Shown piece after piece: positions 41,429-50,783 of a stretch of DNA of 64,000 bases. Position 1 is the stretch's first letter. Each line of letters opens with the position of its first letter. The DNA is from Yinghuangia soli (GTDB lineage: Bacteria > Actinomycetota > Actinomycetes > Streptomycetales > Streptomycetaceae), in the NCBI RefSeq assembly GCF_021502675.1, contig NZ_JAKFHA010000001.1:61390-125389 (forward strand), in the 5' to 3' direction. Below the pieces are notes generated by a model. The model had not been told where the DNA came from, did no database searches, and was given only the letters and a program-made list of their open reading frames with translations. A program made the position numbers and the translations under genes.

Positions 41429-41839
41429 TTACGGTGACGTCATGGGGCCCTTGCCCACAACGGGGCCGTAAAAGGTGTTGTGGTGGAACTCAACATGGTC
41501 CCCGCGGTACGTGACGACGTCCGCATCCGTCGACAGGTCCTCAAGAATCTCCCTGAGCTCCGCCGCTGCGGCCGGGTCCGCGGCAAGCAGCCGGCGCAGT
41601 CGCACCCGCCACTCGACCTCCAGTTCCTCAGCTGCCTGCATGCTCCTGTCGTCCCCAGCGGCCAACAACTCGCTTCGAGAGGAGTCCAGTTCGGAGGCGA
41701 CAAGTTCTTCCTGCTCAGGTCGTGTGCGCCCGAACAACGCCGCGATGCGGGTCCTGCCGTGCTCCCACGCGTCCGAAGCCATCAATCCCACTAGCGTCGT
41801 CGCGCCGCTCGCGGCGAGCGCTGCAAGCTCAGCTTCCAC
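41429..41839 (-). CDS. small helical adaptor/effector with C-terminal amyloid-like motif
   Basis: A 136-residue protein, partner of the NLR-like gene. The N-terminus MEAELAALAASGATTLVGLMASDAWEHGRTRIAALFGR is a motif seen in streptomycete small proteins next to NTPase genes, with a hydrophobic helix; the middle is helical and charged; the C-terminus YRGDHVEFHHNTFYGPVVGKG repeats the motif found at the N-terminus of the next gene. GTG 41839 has GGGGAGAG at a normal distance; an earlier TTG (41863) is less likely. It may be a membrane-disrupting effector or an adaptor. Confidence 0.7.
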   Translation of the reverse strand: MEAELAALAASGATTLVGLMASDAWEHGRTRIAALFGRTRPEQEELVASELDSSRSELLAAGDDRSMQAAEELEVEWRVRLRRLLAADPAAAAELREILEDLSTDADVVTYRGDHVEFHHNTFYGPVVGKGPMTSP

Positions 41840-41863
41840 CAAGACTCTCCCCTCGCAACTCAA

Positions 41864-42453
41864 CGCGGCTTTACTACATTAGGGCCGGGCGCGGCCTCGT
41901 GCGTTGATGTCGGAGTGTTCGTCACCGAAGCCAAGTGCACGTAGCACGTGAGCGACGAGCTGGTACGGACGGCGGCTGTGGAGCTGAGCCGTTCTTGATG
42001 TGACGGTGGCCCGCGCCGAGGCTGATGCCCTGGGCGACGACCTTCAGCGCCAGCACGGACTTCGTCGTGACGCTCGACGTCCAAGACGGCTCTGCAGTCG
42101 GCCGGTTCGCGCATCCCGCCTCGTTCCTGAGGATGCGCTCTCAGCGGCTGGATCGCCGGAATTGGCCGGACACCGGAAAAGCCGAACCTGTCGACCTCGA
42201 CGTTTCGTGGAAGCCGCTCGACGGGCCACTCGGAGGCTTCGGCGAGTACGTCATGGGCTTGCCACTGCCGGGCGTCTTCCACACCACCGGCGGAGCAGCC
42301 GACGCCCATGACGGAGAGCGGTACTTGTGGCTGGCGCGGGAGGGCAAAGTCGCCTCGTCGTCCGCGCACAGGGCAATTCCTCAACCACCCTTGAGTCAAC
42401 GGATCAAGGCGTACGGTGGAGTGGGATCGATCTCGCACGTGACGGGCGGAACG
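41864..42453. other. gene-poor region upstream of XRE regulator
   Basis: About 590 bp. Long open frames cross it, but none gives a recognisable or well-biased protein. TAATGT (complement of 41876-41881) may be the -10 of the NLR-like operon. TTGAGTCAA (42391-42399) followed 12 nt later by TACGGT (42412-42417) may be the promoter of the XRE gene. Confidence 0.45.
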
Positions 42454-43692
42454 ATGGCGCAAACACTGGGCGACAACCTCAGGATGTACCGGCGTCGGGC
42501 CGGACTCAGCCAGGAAAAGCTCGCCGAGACAGCAGAGTTGAGCGTAGGGACGGTCCGTAAGGCGGAACAGGGCAAGGCCGTCGAGATGGCAACCCTGCAC
42601 AAACTGGCGCGCGCGCTGAGCGTGGAGACCTCGGCGCTCCTCGCGGGAGGAGCGCCCGTACCGGTGGACCGCCACGACTCCAATCGGACGCTCCTGGTAG
42701 GCCTGCGCAAGGCGCTCACGCCGGTGGTAGGCCTCGCTCCCCAAAATGAAGTCAACAACAGTGCTGAGGACTTGCCGACGCTCGAAAGAGCGCTCCGCAA
42801 GGCAGGTGACCTATACCACGCGGATCGCTACGAAGAGGTTGCTCGGCAACTCCCAGCCTTGGTGGACGCATCCACCGCCGCCTTGGCTTCCGCTGCCAGC
42901 AGCGACCTGCGAACGTCCGCGCTCACCTTCCGATCGCAGACGTACGAACTCGCCGGTCGATTCCTCACGCAGACGCGGCAGTACGACCTGGCGTACCACG
43001 CTTTGGCGGCGGCCATCGAGGACGCCAAGGCTGCCGCTGACACGATGACCGGAGCGTCCGCGGTCAACGGCCTCGCGTGGCTTCTCCTGCGCCAAGGGCG
43101 CTTCGATGACGCCGAGACGCTTGCGTCGACGACCGCCGAGGTGATCGAACCGCGAATGTCCCAGCGCGAAGGCGAGCGCTACGCCGCATGGGGATGGCTG
43201 GCTCTCCGCGCCGCCGCAGCTGCCGTCCGCAACAACCGTGCACAGGAGGCCGAGGAGCATCAACGCATGGCCATGATGGCCGCGGTGGCGCTCGGGGGTG
43301 AGTACAGCGATCCGCGGCATCAGTGGTCCCGTTTCGGGCCGGTCACCGTGGCCATGAAAGCCGTCGAGGCGACGATGATCACCGGAGATGCCCGCACGGC
43401 GCTGCGCCAGGCGGACGAGGGACCATTGAGCGCTTACGGCCGCCGCAAGTCCGGGCGTCCTAGTGGCGACAACTGGCATCGGCACCGACTCGACGTGGCC
43501 CAAGCGAACCTGGCCCTCGGTCGGCATCAAGAGTCCATGGACGAACTGACCTACCTGCGCGCCCGCTCCCCCGAGTGGCTCCGCCACCAGAACTTGGGCA
43601 AGGACGTACTGAGCGGACTCCTCCACAAAAGAAAGCGCACGTTGACCGCGGAGATACGCAGCATGGCCGTCTTCCTCGAAATCACCGGTTAA
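42454..43692 (+). CDS. XRE-family regulator with TPR domain
   Basis: A 412-residue protein: an N-terminal helix-turn-helix (residues 3-60, LGDNLRMYRRRAGLSQEKLAETAELSVGTVRKAEQGKAVEMATLHKLARALSV) and a helical TPR-like body (DLYHADRYEEVARQLPALVDA, LAYHALAAAIEDAKAA, LLLRQGRFDDAETLAS). Such regulators bind DNA and usually a peptide or partner through the TPR region. The ATG is preceded by GGGCGGA. The frame is open far upstream but the added sequence is not protein-like. Confidence 0.85.
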   Translation: MAQTLGDNLRMYRRRAGLSQEKLAETAELSVGTVRKAEQGKAVEMATLHKLARALSVETSALLAGGAPVPVDRHDSNRTLLVGLRKALTPVVGLAPQNEVNNSAEDLPTLERALRKAGDLYHADRYEEVARQLPALVDASTAALASAASSDLRTSALTFRSQTYELAGRFLTQTRQYDLAYHALAAAIEDAKAAADTMTGASAVNGLAWLLLRQGRFDDAETLASTTAEVIEPRMSQREGERYAAWGWLALRAAAAAVRNNRAQEAEEHQRMAMMAAVALGGEYSDPRHQWSRFGPVTVAMKAVEATMITGDARTALRQADEGPLSAYGRRKSGRPSGDNWHRHRLDVAQANLALGRHQESMDELTYLRARSPEWLRHQNLGKDVLSGLLHKRKRTLTAEIRSMAVFLEITG

Positions 43693-43849
43693 GGGCTGGG
43701 GCACCCAGAGGTCCACAACAGGCCAACTACCACGCTACGTAGTAGTTCTCCTCCCTTGGCGCCCCAAGTACGACAGAGCTCTCCTGGGACTCGCCCGTCA
43801 GCGCTCGTACGGTCACCAGCAACCCACTCGTTGATCCGAGGGAGCGCCA

Positions 43850-44071
43850 GTGACCGACCCGAATCCGACGCCGCGCAGATCGCGTCGCCGACAGGCGAGC
43901 ATGACCATTCGCGTCTACTCGGTCGCCCCTGATGGCACCGCCAGACAGATCAAACCGACGCAACGCTTCGAGGCCGTATGGCCGCCAGCCGCGGACGGCA
44001 TCGACATGAACCCCATGGGCTACCCCGCTTGCCGGTGCGCACGGTGCCTCGCAACCGGCAGTAGCTCGTAG
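43850..44071 (+). CDS. small basic hypothetical protein
   Basis: A 73-residue protein starting at GTG 43850 with GAGGGAG 6 nt upstream. It is basic at the start (TPRRSRRRQASMTIRVYSVAPDGTARQIKP) and ends with cysteines in YPACRCARCLATG, possibly a small metal site. It follows the XRE gene by 157 bp on the same strand; such small genes commonly accompany XRE-TPR regulators in streptomycetes. Function unknown. Confidence 0.65.
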   Translation: MTDPNPTPRRSRRRQASMTIRVYSVAPDGTARQIKPTQRFEAVWPPAADGIDMNPMGYPACRCARCLATGSSS

Positions 44072-44135
44072 GGCGGCCGCAGCACAGCAGTCCTACGGCG
44101 ACCGGGTGTGGTCAGGAGGATCGGTCCTTGGGGGC

Positions 44136-45116
44136 CTACCGGGTCGTGACCGTGGACGTTGTGGGCAGGATCGGCGTCTCCGGGATGTAAGAGCGTGGGA
44201 CGGCGAAGACGACGAGCCAGTAGTCGGTGTCCGCGCATTGTGGCGGCGGGCTGGCGGTGTAGAGCAGTCTGCGCCATGTGGCGTCGACGCGCAGGGCCAC
44301 CGTGCCGCCCGGGCCGATGTCGAGGCGGCGCTCCGACTCGTCCTCGCAACCGGGGACGGTGAAGGCGAAGTAGCGTTCCGTGGGCGCGGCTTCGGAAGGT
44401 AGGCCGCGGGCGGAACTCCGGTACAGAGACTCGAAATCCAGGTCCGGCGGCAACTTGGTCAAGCCGGGCATGTCGTTCGTCCATGCTTCCAGTGCTGCTG
44501 CGTCCGGCACTTCCTGCGGGCGGACGCCGGTGCCAGGAGCGCCGGTAACGAGGATCTCGACCGTCGGCTTCAATTCCGCCTGGCCCGGCGCCCGTCCTCC
44601 GAAGACGGGGCTCGCAGGAAGGAGGACACGGGGAACTACGAAGGCCGCCACGGCGGAACGGTGAAAGTCGCAGTTGCGGCGCTCCCTGTCGCCAGGAACG
44701 AAGCCAATACCCAAGTTGGCGTTGACGGCGTGCAGCGTGGGGGTGCCGGGCATACGGCACCCGAACATGAAGGACACCGTCACGATCACGTCTTCGCCGA
44801 AGTCGACAGGGCGCGGCGTCGGAAGCGTCCCACTGGAGACTGCGTCCCCAGCTCGGCCCGCGTCGAACTCGTCCTGCGAGTGCGCGACCTCGAAGATCTG
44901 AGCCGAGTTGGACACCTGGTCCGACAGCGCCAGCACTCCGGAGTCGATGCGGACGCCGCCCGGTTGGCGCCAGTCCCCTTCAGGCATGCCGGATACATCC
45001 CCGCCGGTCATCATTCCCGTGCAGCGGAACAGCAACGACAGCAGCAGGAGGATGCCGATCGCCGTGGCGACCACGCGAAGGGGCCGGAGGGATCTGTCCT
45101 CGTCCGGAGTCGACAT
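44136..45116 (-). CDS. single-pass membrane protein, extracellular domain of unknown function
   Basis: A 326-residue protein with a charged N-terminus (MSTPDEDRSLRPLR), one membrane helix (VVATAIGILLLLSLLFRCTGMM) and an outer domain of about 280 residues with cysteines (FGCRMPG, RRNCDFHR, PGCEDES, PQCADTDYW). Beta-rich sequence (VIVTVSFMFG, GGTVALRVDATW) suggests an immunoglobulin-like or similar sandwich. No family recognised. ATG 45116 is the first reasonable start; the upstream extension is arginine-rich and unlikely. Confidence 0.65.
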   Translation of the reverse strand: MSTPDEDRSLRPLRVVATAIGILLLLSLLFRCTGMMTGGDVSGMPEGDWRQPGGVRIDSGVLALSDQVSNSAQIFEVAHSQDEFDAGRAGDAVSSGTLPTPRPVDFGEDVIVTVSFMFGCRMPGTPTLHAVNANLGIGFVPGDRERRNCDFHRSAVAAFVVPRVLLPASPVFGGRAPGQAELKPTVEILVTGAPGTGVRPQEVPDAAALEAWTNDMPGLTKLPPDLDFESLYRSSARGLPSEAAPTERYFAFTVPGCEDESERRLDIGPGGTVALRVDATWRRLLYTASPPPQCADTDYWLVVFAVPRSYIPETPILPTTSTVTTR

Positions 45117-45221
45117 GCGGCTTCGACGCGGCCGACCGGTCGGCGGTTCCACCTCGGTGCGGGCCGACGGCGGCCGGCGACGGGCGGCGGACGGCAAGCG
45201 GCGCGCAGCGGCCCGGCGCAC

Positions 45222-46424
45222 TCAGATCATCGGAGTCATCTGGTCGAGCCCCAGCAGGGCCCTCCCGTACGCCTCCTTGCTGATGTCGGGGCCTACCACC
45301 GCGTGGCGGGCGGCGGTGTTGGCGTCGCGCCAGATGCGCTGGAGCGGGTGCTTCTCGGCAAAGCTGGCAGCGCCGTTCGCGTCGATCAGGAGGTCGATGG
45401 CGCGGCGCGTGCAGGCGACCGCGTGGCCGGTGTCCATGCGTACGCGCATGCGCTGGGTGACGTCCATGGCCTCCCCGCCGGCGGCTGCGGTGTCGATGTC
45501 GTGGGCTGCGCGGAAGACGTGCAAGGCGGCTGTGTCGATGAGTTGGGCCGCTTCGGCGATCGCGAACTGTACGGACGGGGCCTGGGCGGCCTGCTCGTAG
45601 AACGTGTACGAGATGCCGCGCTCGCCGATCGTCGCGAGGGTGTGGTCGAGCGCCGCCTGGGCCAGGCCGAGTTGCGGGCCGGCCAGGACGAGGGCCAGGA
45701 CCGGGACCACCGCAGAGCGATAGAGGGGCTCCCCCGGGTGCGGGTCGGTGGCGGCATCCGGGCCGAGGGCCAGGCGTTGGAATCGGCGGTCCGGGACGAA
45801 GACGTCCTCGGCCGAGACCGTGTTGCTGCCCGTTCCGCGCATGCCCGCGACGTACCAGGTGTCCTTGATGGCCACCTCCGACATCCGCATGAGCACGTTG
45901 CCGTGGTCGACCGTCTGCCCCGCATCGTCGATCACCGCGACGCCCATCAGCGTCCAGTCCGCGTGCAGGCACCCGGACGCGAAGCCCCACGAACCGGTGA
46001 CCTGGTAGCCGCCACCGACGCGACGCGCCGTCCCCGTGGGAGCGAGGACGCCGCACGTCGTGGCCCCCGGATCGGCGCCGAAGATCTCGTCCCGAGTCTC
46101 CGTCGGGTACGTCCCGACCGCCCAGTTGCAGACGTTCAGCAAGGTGGCGATCCACGCCGTGGAACCGCACGCGCGGCCGAGTTCCGCGGCCACGCCGAGG
46201 AACGTCGCGAAGCCGGCCTCGTGGCCGCCGTACCGCTTGGGGACGGTCAGCTTCAGCAGCCCGGCCCCGGCCAGCGCCGCGATCGTCTCGTCCGGCAGTC
46301 GTCGCTCGGCCTCGGCTCGCCCGGTGTTCTCGGCGAGCAGCGGGCGCAGATTCCGGGCCCGGGCGACCAGTTCGCGGTCGATGGCGGTGGCGTATTGCAG
46401 CGGGAAGTCCCAAGGTCGCGTCAT
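45222..46424 (-). CDS. acyl-CoA dehydrogenase-like flavoprotein (class D monooxygenase type)
   Basis: A 400-residue flavoprotein with the acyl-CoA dehydrogenase fold: N-terminal helical domain (RPLLAENTGRAEAERRLPDETIAALAGAGLLKLTVPKRYGGHEA), middle beta domain (GGGYQVTGSWGFASGCLHADWTLMG) and C-terminal four-helix domain. GSWGFASG and NTVSAEDVFVPDRR are typical of the DszC/HpaB-like hydroxylase branch rather than true acyl-CoA dehydrogenases, which would need a separate flavin reductase. It diverges from a PucR-type regulator gene that probably controls it. Confidence 0.8.
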   Translation of the reverse strand: MTRPWDFPLQYATAIDRELVARARNLRPLLAENTGRAEAERRLPDETIAALAGAGLLKLTVPKRYGGHEAGFATFLGVAAELGRACGSTAWIATLLNVCNWAVGTYPTETRDEIFGADPGATTCGVLAPTGTARRVGGGYQVTGSWGFASGCLHADWTLMGVAVIDDAGQTVDHGNVLMRMSEVAIKDTWYVAGMRGTGSNTVSAEDVFVPDRRFQRLALGPDAATDPHPGEPLYRSAVVPVLALVLAGPQLGLAQAALDHTLATIGERGISYTFYEQAAQAPSVQFAIAEAAQLIDTAALHVFRAAHDIDTAAAGGEAMDVTQRMRVRMDTGHAVACTRRAIDLLIDANGAASFAEKHPLQRIWRDANTAARHAVVGPDISKEAYGRALLGLDQMTPMI

Positions 46425-46574
46425 GGTGTCGATTCCAGGGCAGTACGGCGGACCCGGGCTTGCGTCCCGAACCCAGAAGCGGCCGGACGGCTTGCGCTTC
46501 GGGCCCGGTACGGCGGCCCCACCCGGCAGGTGTGATCGCTGCATGACCCACGACTGCGCCGGCCGGGTGGCGGC

Positions 46575-47852
46575 ATGACGGGCGAATGGCTAGACAAGCT
46601 GTGTTCCGACGGTCCCGCGCCGCAGCCGATCTGCTCGCCGGTGACAATCGCGGCCGCGGTCGAGGTGCTCGGCGACGGGCCGGTGGACTGGGGCATCCAG
46701 CTGGCCCTGCCGATGGCCGCGGAGATCATCCGACAGGTCCCCGAACACGGCGGCGGCGCAGCTCCCTTCGACACGCTTCGGCGCGCGACCGAGTCGTCAG
46801 TGCTGGCCGCGCTGTCCGGGATCCGGCGGGACGTCATGGCGACGTCCGACTCGATTCCAGCCGAAGCCCTCGAAGGAAACCGGGAGTTCGTCCGACGCTC
46901 GATCCCCCTGGACCGGGTGCTGCGCGGCGTACGCCTGGGCCACGCCGCGCTGCACCGCGCGCTCATGGAAGTGATCGGCGACGACCCTGACGAGGCACGC
47001 CGTGTCGGCGAACTGCTCTTCGCGTACGTCGACGTGCACTCCAGCACCCTGGCCGACGATTACACCGCCGAACTCGACCGCTGGGCGGGCAGCACCGCAG
47101 CCCAGCGCCGCCGCATGGTCGAGGACATCGTCGCTGGACGCTCCGTCGAGGCCGAGCCCGCAGGCCGGATTCTGGGCTACGACGTACGCTCCCGGCATAC
47201 CGCGCTCATTCTGTCCGCAACCGACCCGCGCGTCGCCTCGCAGCAGGTGCTGCTCAGGTACGCCGCGGAACTGGCCTACGAATCATGCTCGTTGATTGTC
47301 CCCGTGGCCGAATCTGCCGTGTGGATCTGGCTCGCGGGGACACCGAACCGCAACTCACAGGCGCCGGCCGGAGTACGGGTCGCCTGCGGTCCCCCGACGT
47401 CCGGCGTCGACGGCTTCCGGCGCAGCCACATGGGAGCGCGGGCCGCCGAGCGCATCGCCGCGTCCTCGACCGGATCGGCGGCGTGGTGCGACCATGCCGA
47501 CATCCACGTGGCAGCGCTGTGCACCGCCGACCCCGAGCAGGCGCAGTGGTTCGTCCAGGAGACTCTGGGCGCGCTGGCCGCCGACGACGACCGGACCGCG
47601 GAGCTACGCCTCACCCTGCGTTCCTACCTGGCCGCCGGGCGCAGCCTGCGCGCCGCGGCCGACGACCTGCACATCGCCCGCAACACGGTGACCTACCGCG
47701 TCAAGCAGGCCGAGGAACTCCTCGGCCGCCCGCTGGCGACCGCGCGCCTGGAGATCCAGCTCGCCCTGGAGATCGCCCACTGGCTCCCCTCAGGCCGGCA
47801 GGTGCGACACCAACCACCCCTGGAATCCACGTACTTCCGTCCGTCGGACTAG
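46575..47852 (+). CDS. PucR-family transcriptional regulator
   Basis: A 425-residue regulator. The N-terminal two-thirds is helical and ligand-sensing (EFVRRSIPLDRVLRGVRLGHAALHRALMEVI); the C-terminus is the PucR helix-turn-helix: LRLTLRSYLAAGRSLRAAADDLHIARNTVTYRVKQAEELLGRPL. These proteins usually activate adjacent catabolic genes, here the flavoprotein transcribed away from it across 150 bp. ATG 46575 is the first start with coding bias; its ribosome site is weak. Confidence 0.85.
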   Translation: MTGEWLDKLCSDGPAPQPICSPVTIAAAVEVLGDGPVDWGIQLALPMAAEIIRQVPEHGGGAAPFDTLRRATESSVLAALSGIRRDVMATSDSIPAEALEGNREFVRRSIPLDRVLRGVRLGHAALHRALMEVIGDDPDEARRVGELLFAYVDVHSSTLADDYTAELDRWAGSTAAQRRRMVEDIVAGRSVEAEPAGRILGYDVRSRHTALILSATDPRVASQQVLLRYAAELAYESCSLIVPVAESAVWIWLAGTPNRNSQAPAGVRVACGPPTSGVDGFRRSHMGARAAERIAASSTGSAAWCDHADIHVAALCTADPEQAQWFVQETLGALAADDDRTAELRLTLRSYLAAGRSLRAAADDLHIARNTVTYRVKQAEELLGRPLATARLEIQLALEIAHWLPSGRQVRHQPPLESTYFRPSD

Positions 47853-47951
47853 GGACGGCCGCCACGTCATAGGCGCAAGATCGCGATCCGGGTTACGCTC
47901 GGCCGGGCCGCCGCGGCCCCGCCCGTCCCCGCGGCCGCTGGAGGAGCCACG

Positions 47952-48761
47952 ATGCCGCAGACGAGCCCGCCCCAGCACGACGCCACAGAAAGCACCGTCA
48001 AGCCGAACGAGACCACGGTCCCGCTGCTCCCCTGCGCCGACCCGGACGAGACGCTCGCCTTCTACCGCGCGCTCGGCTTTGAGGTCACGTACGAGATGCG
48101 CAAGCCGTACGTCTACCTGGTGGTCGAATACAGCGGCTTCGCCCTGCACTTCGGCCGGGCGCCGAAAAACCACGACCCGGCAACCGAGGACGGCGGCGGC
48201 TGCCTGGTCCTGGTGGACGCGGTGGCGCCGTACCACGCTGCCTTCACCGCGGCGATGCGGAAGACGTACGGCAAGGTCCTGGCGTCTGGTCGGCCCCGGA
48301 TCACCCGCTACCGTCCGGGCGCGTCCCGCTTCACGGTCGTCGACCCGTCCGGCAACGGCATCATCTTCATCCAGCGCGACGAGCCGGAGGAGTTGGAGTA
48401 CGGCGGCGACAAGACCCTGCCTCCGCTGGCCCGCGCACTCGACAATGCGCGCATCTTCCGCGAGTTCAAGAACGACGACCGCGCCGCGTTCCGAGCGGTC
48501 AAGTCAGCCCTGCGCCGACACGGCGCCCAAGCTGCACCCGTCGACCGCGCGCTCGCAGTGGCGACGCTCGTCGAACTGTCGATCGCGCTCGACGAACGGG
48601 ACGGAGTCAAGCCCCTCGTACGAGACCTCGAACAACTCCTCCCGCAGCTCACCGAGCCAGAACGGCAGCGCGTCACACAGGAGTTCCGCCTCGCGGACCG
48701 CCTCGATGAATGGATCGCAGCAGCCGAGCCCGTCGGCGATGAAGCGGACCCGGCCGACTGA
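47952..48761 (+). CDS. VOC-domain protein with C-terminal helical extension
   Basis: A 269-residue protein. Residues 20-145 form one glyoxalase/VOC domain (TVPLLPCADPDETLAFYRALGFEVTYEMRKPYVYLVVEYSGFALHFG...SRFTVVDPSGNGIIFIQ), of the type found in bleomycin-resistance-like proteins. The remainder is an all-helical domain (ALDNARIFREFKNDDRAAFRAVKSALRR...LATLVELSIALDERDGVKPLVRDLEQLL) of unknown role. GGAGGAG lies 7 nt before the ATG. Confidence 0.85.
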   Translation: MPQTSPPQHDATESTVKPNETTVPLLPCADPDETLAFYRALGFEVTYEMRKPYVYLVVEYSGFALHFGRAPKNHDPATEDGGGCLVLVDAVAPYHAAFTAAMRKTYGKVLASGRPRITRYRPGASRFTVVDPSGNGIIFIQRDEPEELEYGGDKTLPPLARALDNARIFREFKNDDRAAFRAVKSALRRHGAQAAPVDRALAVATLVELSIALDERDGVKPLVRDLEQLLPQLTEPERQRVTQEFRLADRLDEWIAAAEPVGDEADPAD

Positions 48762-48768
48762 GATTCGC

Positions 48769-49095
48769 TCAGTCGGCGATGATGCGGACCGCACCCGGGA
48801 TGTACTCGCGCTGCCGGATCACCCGGTACCAGCCCTTGGGCAGCGAGATCGCCGCGTGCTCCTCGTGGACGAGCCGGGTCGGCGCGTCGAGCTTGAGGTG
48901 TCCGATGACGGTGGGCTCGGGGTCGAGGAAGAGCGTCCCGGTCCCGGTGACGGCGTGCGCGTGCCCGGTCACTTCGCCGAGCGCGAGCACGATGCGCCCG
49001 CGGTTGTCGCGCGGCTTGGCCGGCAGCGCGGTCACCCCGAGCGGCACGGCGGCATCGTCGACGGGCAGCAGCAGAATGTCACCCTGGCGGTACAT
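48769..49095 (-). CDS. conserved small hypothetical protein
   Basis: A 108-residue protein starting MYRQGDILLLPVDDAAVPLG with GRIVLALGEVTGHAHAVTG and VHEEHAAISLPKGWYRVIRQREYIPG. I recall this as a widespread uncharacterised bacterial family with the invariant GEVTGHAH motif. The sequence is beta-rich with several histidines that could bind a metal. It is convergent with the VOC gene (7 bp apart). Confidence 0.8.
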   Translation of the reverse strand: MYRQGDILLLPVDDAAVPLGVTALPAKPRDNRGRIVLALGEVTGHAHAVTGTGTLFLDPEPTVIGHLKLDAPTRLVHEEHAAISLPKGWYRVIRQREYIPGAVRIIAD

Positions 49096-49257
49096 GAAGC
49101 CCCCTGAAGCATCAGTCGGTCGCGCGGCACGGGATCCCCGGTCGACGACCCCATGACCCGAACGCTACGTCCCCGCACCGACAATCGCCGGGTACACCCA
49201 CATCCGCCCGAGTACAGACTCACCACCCTCACGACCGCGACTTCGCCAGGAGGCGAC

Positions 49258-49827
49258 ATGGGCCCAGCAGCTGTGCTCTGGCTGCGCGAAGTGCGAACCG
49301 CGCAGGACGCCCTGCCATGGATCGCAGACCGTTGCGACGTCTCCCTCCGCGACGACGGCTCGTTCGAATTCACCGTCCGACAGCCGTCCGCCTTCGGAGT
49401 GCGCGACGAGGATTGGTCGACACTCGGCGACTTCCATCTCGACGTGCAACCTGCCGAGGACTTCGAAGACTTCGATCTGCCCGGGCTGGGTCGCCCGCCA
49501 GTTGCCGAGATGACCGTTTCCGCTTACTGCTCGGGCGCTGCCAATCACCTGGTCCTTGGGCAAGTGGCGCAGATCCTGGCTGCCCGGTTCGACACGGTCG
49601 TCGACTTCAACGGCCTTCTCGGCTCGGGCTCCTACCTCCCCGACGAGGATTCCGAGCATGGACGCCGAGCCCACTTGGCCGAGGTCGACGCATTCGTCGC
49701 GGCACTGCCCGGACGGGTGTGGACCCTGCCGTACACGTTGCACGGCGGCAGCCGCTGGTACAGCCACGTCGGCGACCGCGACTTCTTGGACGCCTGGCTC
49801 GCACATCCGCGGTTCCACATGATCTGA
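49258..49827 (+). CDS. hypothetical acidic protein (possibly DUF6368-like)
   Basis: A 189-residue soluble protein: MGPAAVLWLREVRTAQDALPWIADRCDVSLRDDGSFEF, ANHLVLGQVAQILAARFDTVVDFNGLLGSG and GRVWTLPYTLHGGSRWYSHVGDRDFLDAWLAHPRFHMI. AGGAGG precedes the ATG at 49258. The last segment resembles a small streptomycete family (DUF6368), but I am not certain. Function unknown. Confidence 0.7.
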   Translation: MGPAAVLWLREVRTAQDALPWIADRCDVSLRDDGSFEFTVRQPSAFGVRDEDWSTLGDFHLDVQPAEDFEDFDLPGLGRPPVAEMTVSAYCSGAANHLVLGQVAQILAARFDTVVDFNGLLGSGSYLPDEDSEHGRRAHLAEVDAFVAALPGRVWTLPYTLHGGSRWYSHVGDRDFLDAWLAHPRFHMI

Positions 49828-50036
49828 CAGCGCTCGGAGAGTCCCGCAGATGCGTACCAATGCGCTTGGACAGCGGCTCGCGACACAAGCCCGCCCACAA
49901 GTCGCTCGCCTTGTCCGGCGAGCTTCTGCAACGTGCGAACCGTCGAGAACGTCGAGCCTCTGACACACGTAGCCGGACCACCCTCGAATCCCGGACGCCG
50001 GTAACCTGCTGGGCGACGGCACGGGAGGGGGCGCAC

Positions 50037-50294
50037 ATGGAGGGCGGCAGTCTGGATGATCTGCTGAAGCAACCGGGCGAGTACATCGGCGCGCGCCGCG
50101 TCCGACGCCTCGGGGTGAACGCTCCCGGCGCCGTCGCACTCGAATGGTGGACCGGGACCGAGTGGGCCTGTGGCGGGTACGCCACCGGCAACGACGGTAT
50201 CCGGGCGTGGCTCGAAGCCACGCCCGGAGCGCACCCGTGGAAACCGGGCACCGGCCGCCGCCGCAAGTCATCGGGCCCGGCGGCCGCCCGCTGA
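50037..50294 (+). CDS. small conserved actinobacterial protein
   Basis: An 85-residue protein, MEGGSLDDLLKQPGEYIGARRVRRLGVNAPGAVALEWWTGTEWACGGYATGNDGIRAWLEATPGAHPWKPG plus a basic tail. GGGAGGGGGC is the ribosome site and TAACCT (50002-50007) a possible -10. No known function. Confidence 0.65.
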   Translation: MEGGSLDDLLKQPGEYIGARRVRRLGVNAPGAVALEWWTGTEWACGGYATGNDGIRAWLEATPGAHPWKPGTGRRRKSSGPAAAR

Positions 50295-50324
50295 GGGGCG
50301 GCCGCCTACGACGCGGGGTGTCGC

Positions 50325-50783
50325 TTAGCCGTTGATGTCGAGGGCTGTTCCGTACAGGCGGTCGACCTTCAGGCGGATTACTACGCGGCGTTCGGCGACG
50401 AGCTGCTCCAGGAAGGCGTCCTCGTCTTCCGGCTTGGCCGCAGGCGGGATCATGCCGAGGAGTTCGCGGCCTACCGCGTCGCCGGGGGTGGTGGTCACGT
50501 CGGAGACCTCGGCGTCGCCTTCGGCTACGGCGAAGGACCAGACGTCGCCGCCCTGGACGTGCAGTGAGGTGTGCGGGTTGCGGCGCAGGTGGGTGACCTT
50601 GATGCGGTCGGCCGTGGTCGAGAGGCGGACGATGCGGGCCTCGGGGTCCCAGCTGTAGAGCATCGTGGTCTGGTGCGGGTGACCGCTGCGCTTCACGGTG
50701 GCGAGGGTGCCGAATTGGTGCTTGCCGAGCAGGTCGGAGAGGGCTTCGTCGGACAGGGGGCGCGGTGCGGGTCCTTGAGTCAT
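50325..50783 (-). CDS. PPOX-class F420-dependent oxidoreductase
   Basis: A 152-residue split-barrel flavin/deazaflavin protein: LSDLLGKHQFGTLATVKRSGHPHQTTMLYSWDPEARIVRLSTTADRIKVTHLRRNPHTSLHV. The arrangement (HPHQTTMLYSW then TADRIKVTHLRRNP) is typical of actinobacterial PPOX-class proteins that use F420 for reductions. ATG 50783 is the first methionine of the conserved part. Confidence 0.85.
   Translation of the reverse strand: MTQGPAPRPLSDEALSDLLGKHQFGTLATVKRSGHPHQTTMLYSWDPEARIVRLSTTADRIKVTHLRRNPHTSLHVQGGDVWSFAVAEGDAEVSDVTTTPGDAVGRELLGMIPPAAKPEDEDAFLEQLVAERRVVIRLKVDRLYGTALDING

Noticed and set aside
42025..42453. 143-residue N-terminal extension of the XRE regulator
   Set aside because: The sequence has no recognisable domain and the regulator's usual start with helix-turn-helix is at 42454 with a ribosome site.
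45222..46424. Acyl-CoA dehydrogenase served by the nearby etfBA genes
   Set aside because: The genes are 31 kb apart and the signature fits the hydroxylase-like branch, so a functional link would be speculation.
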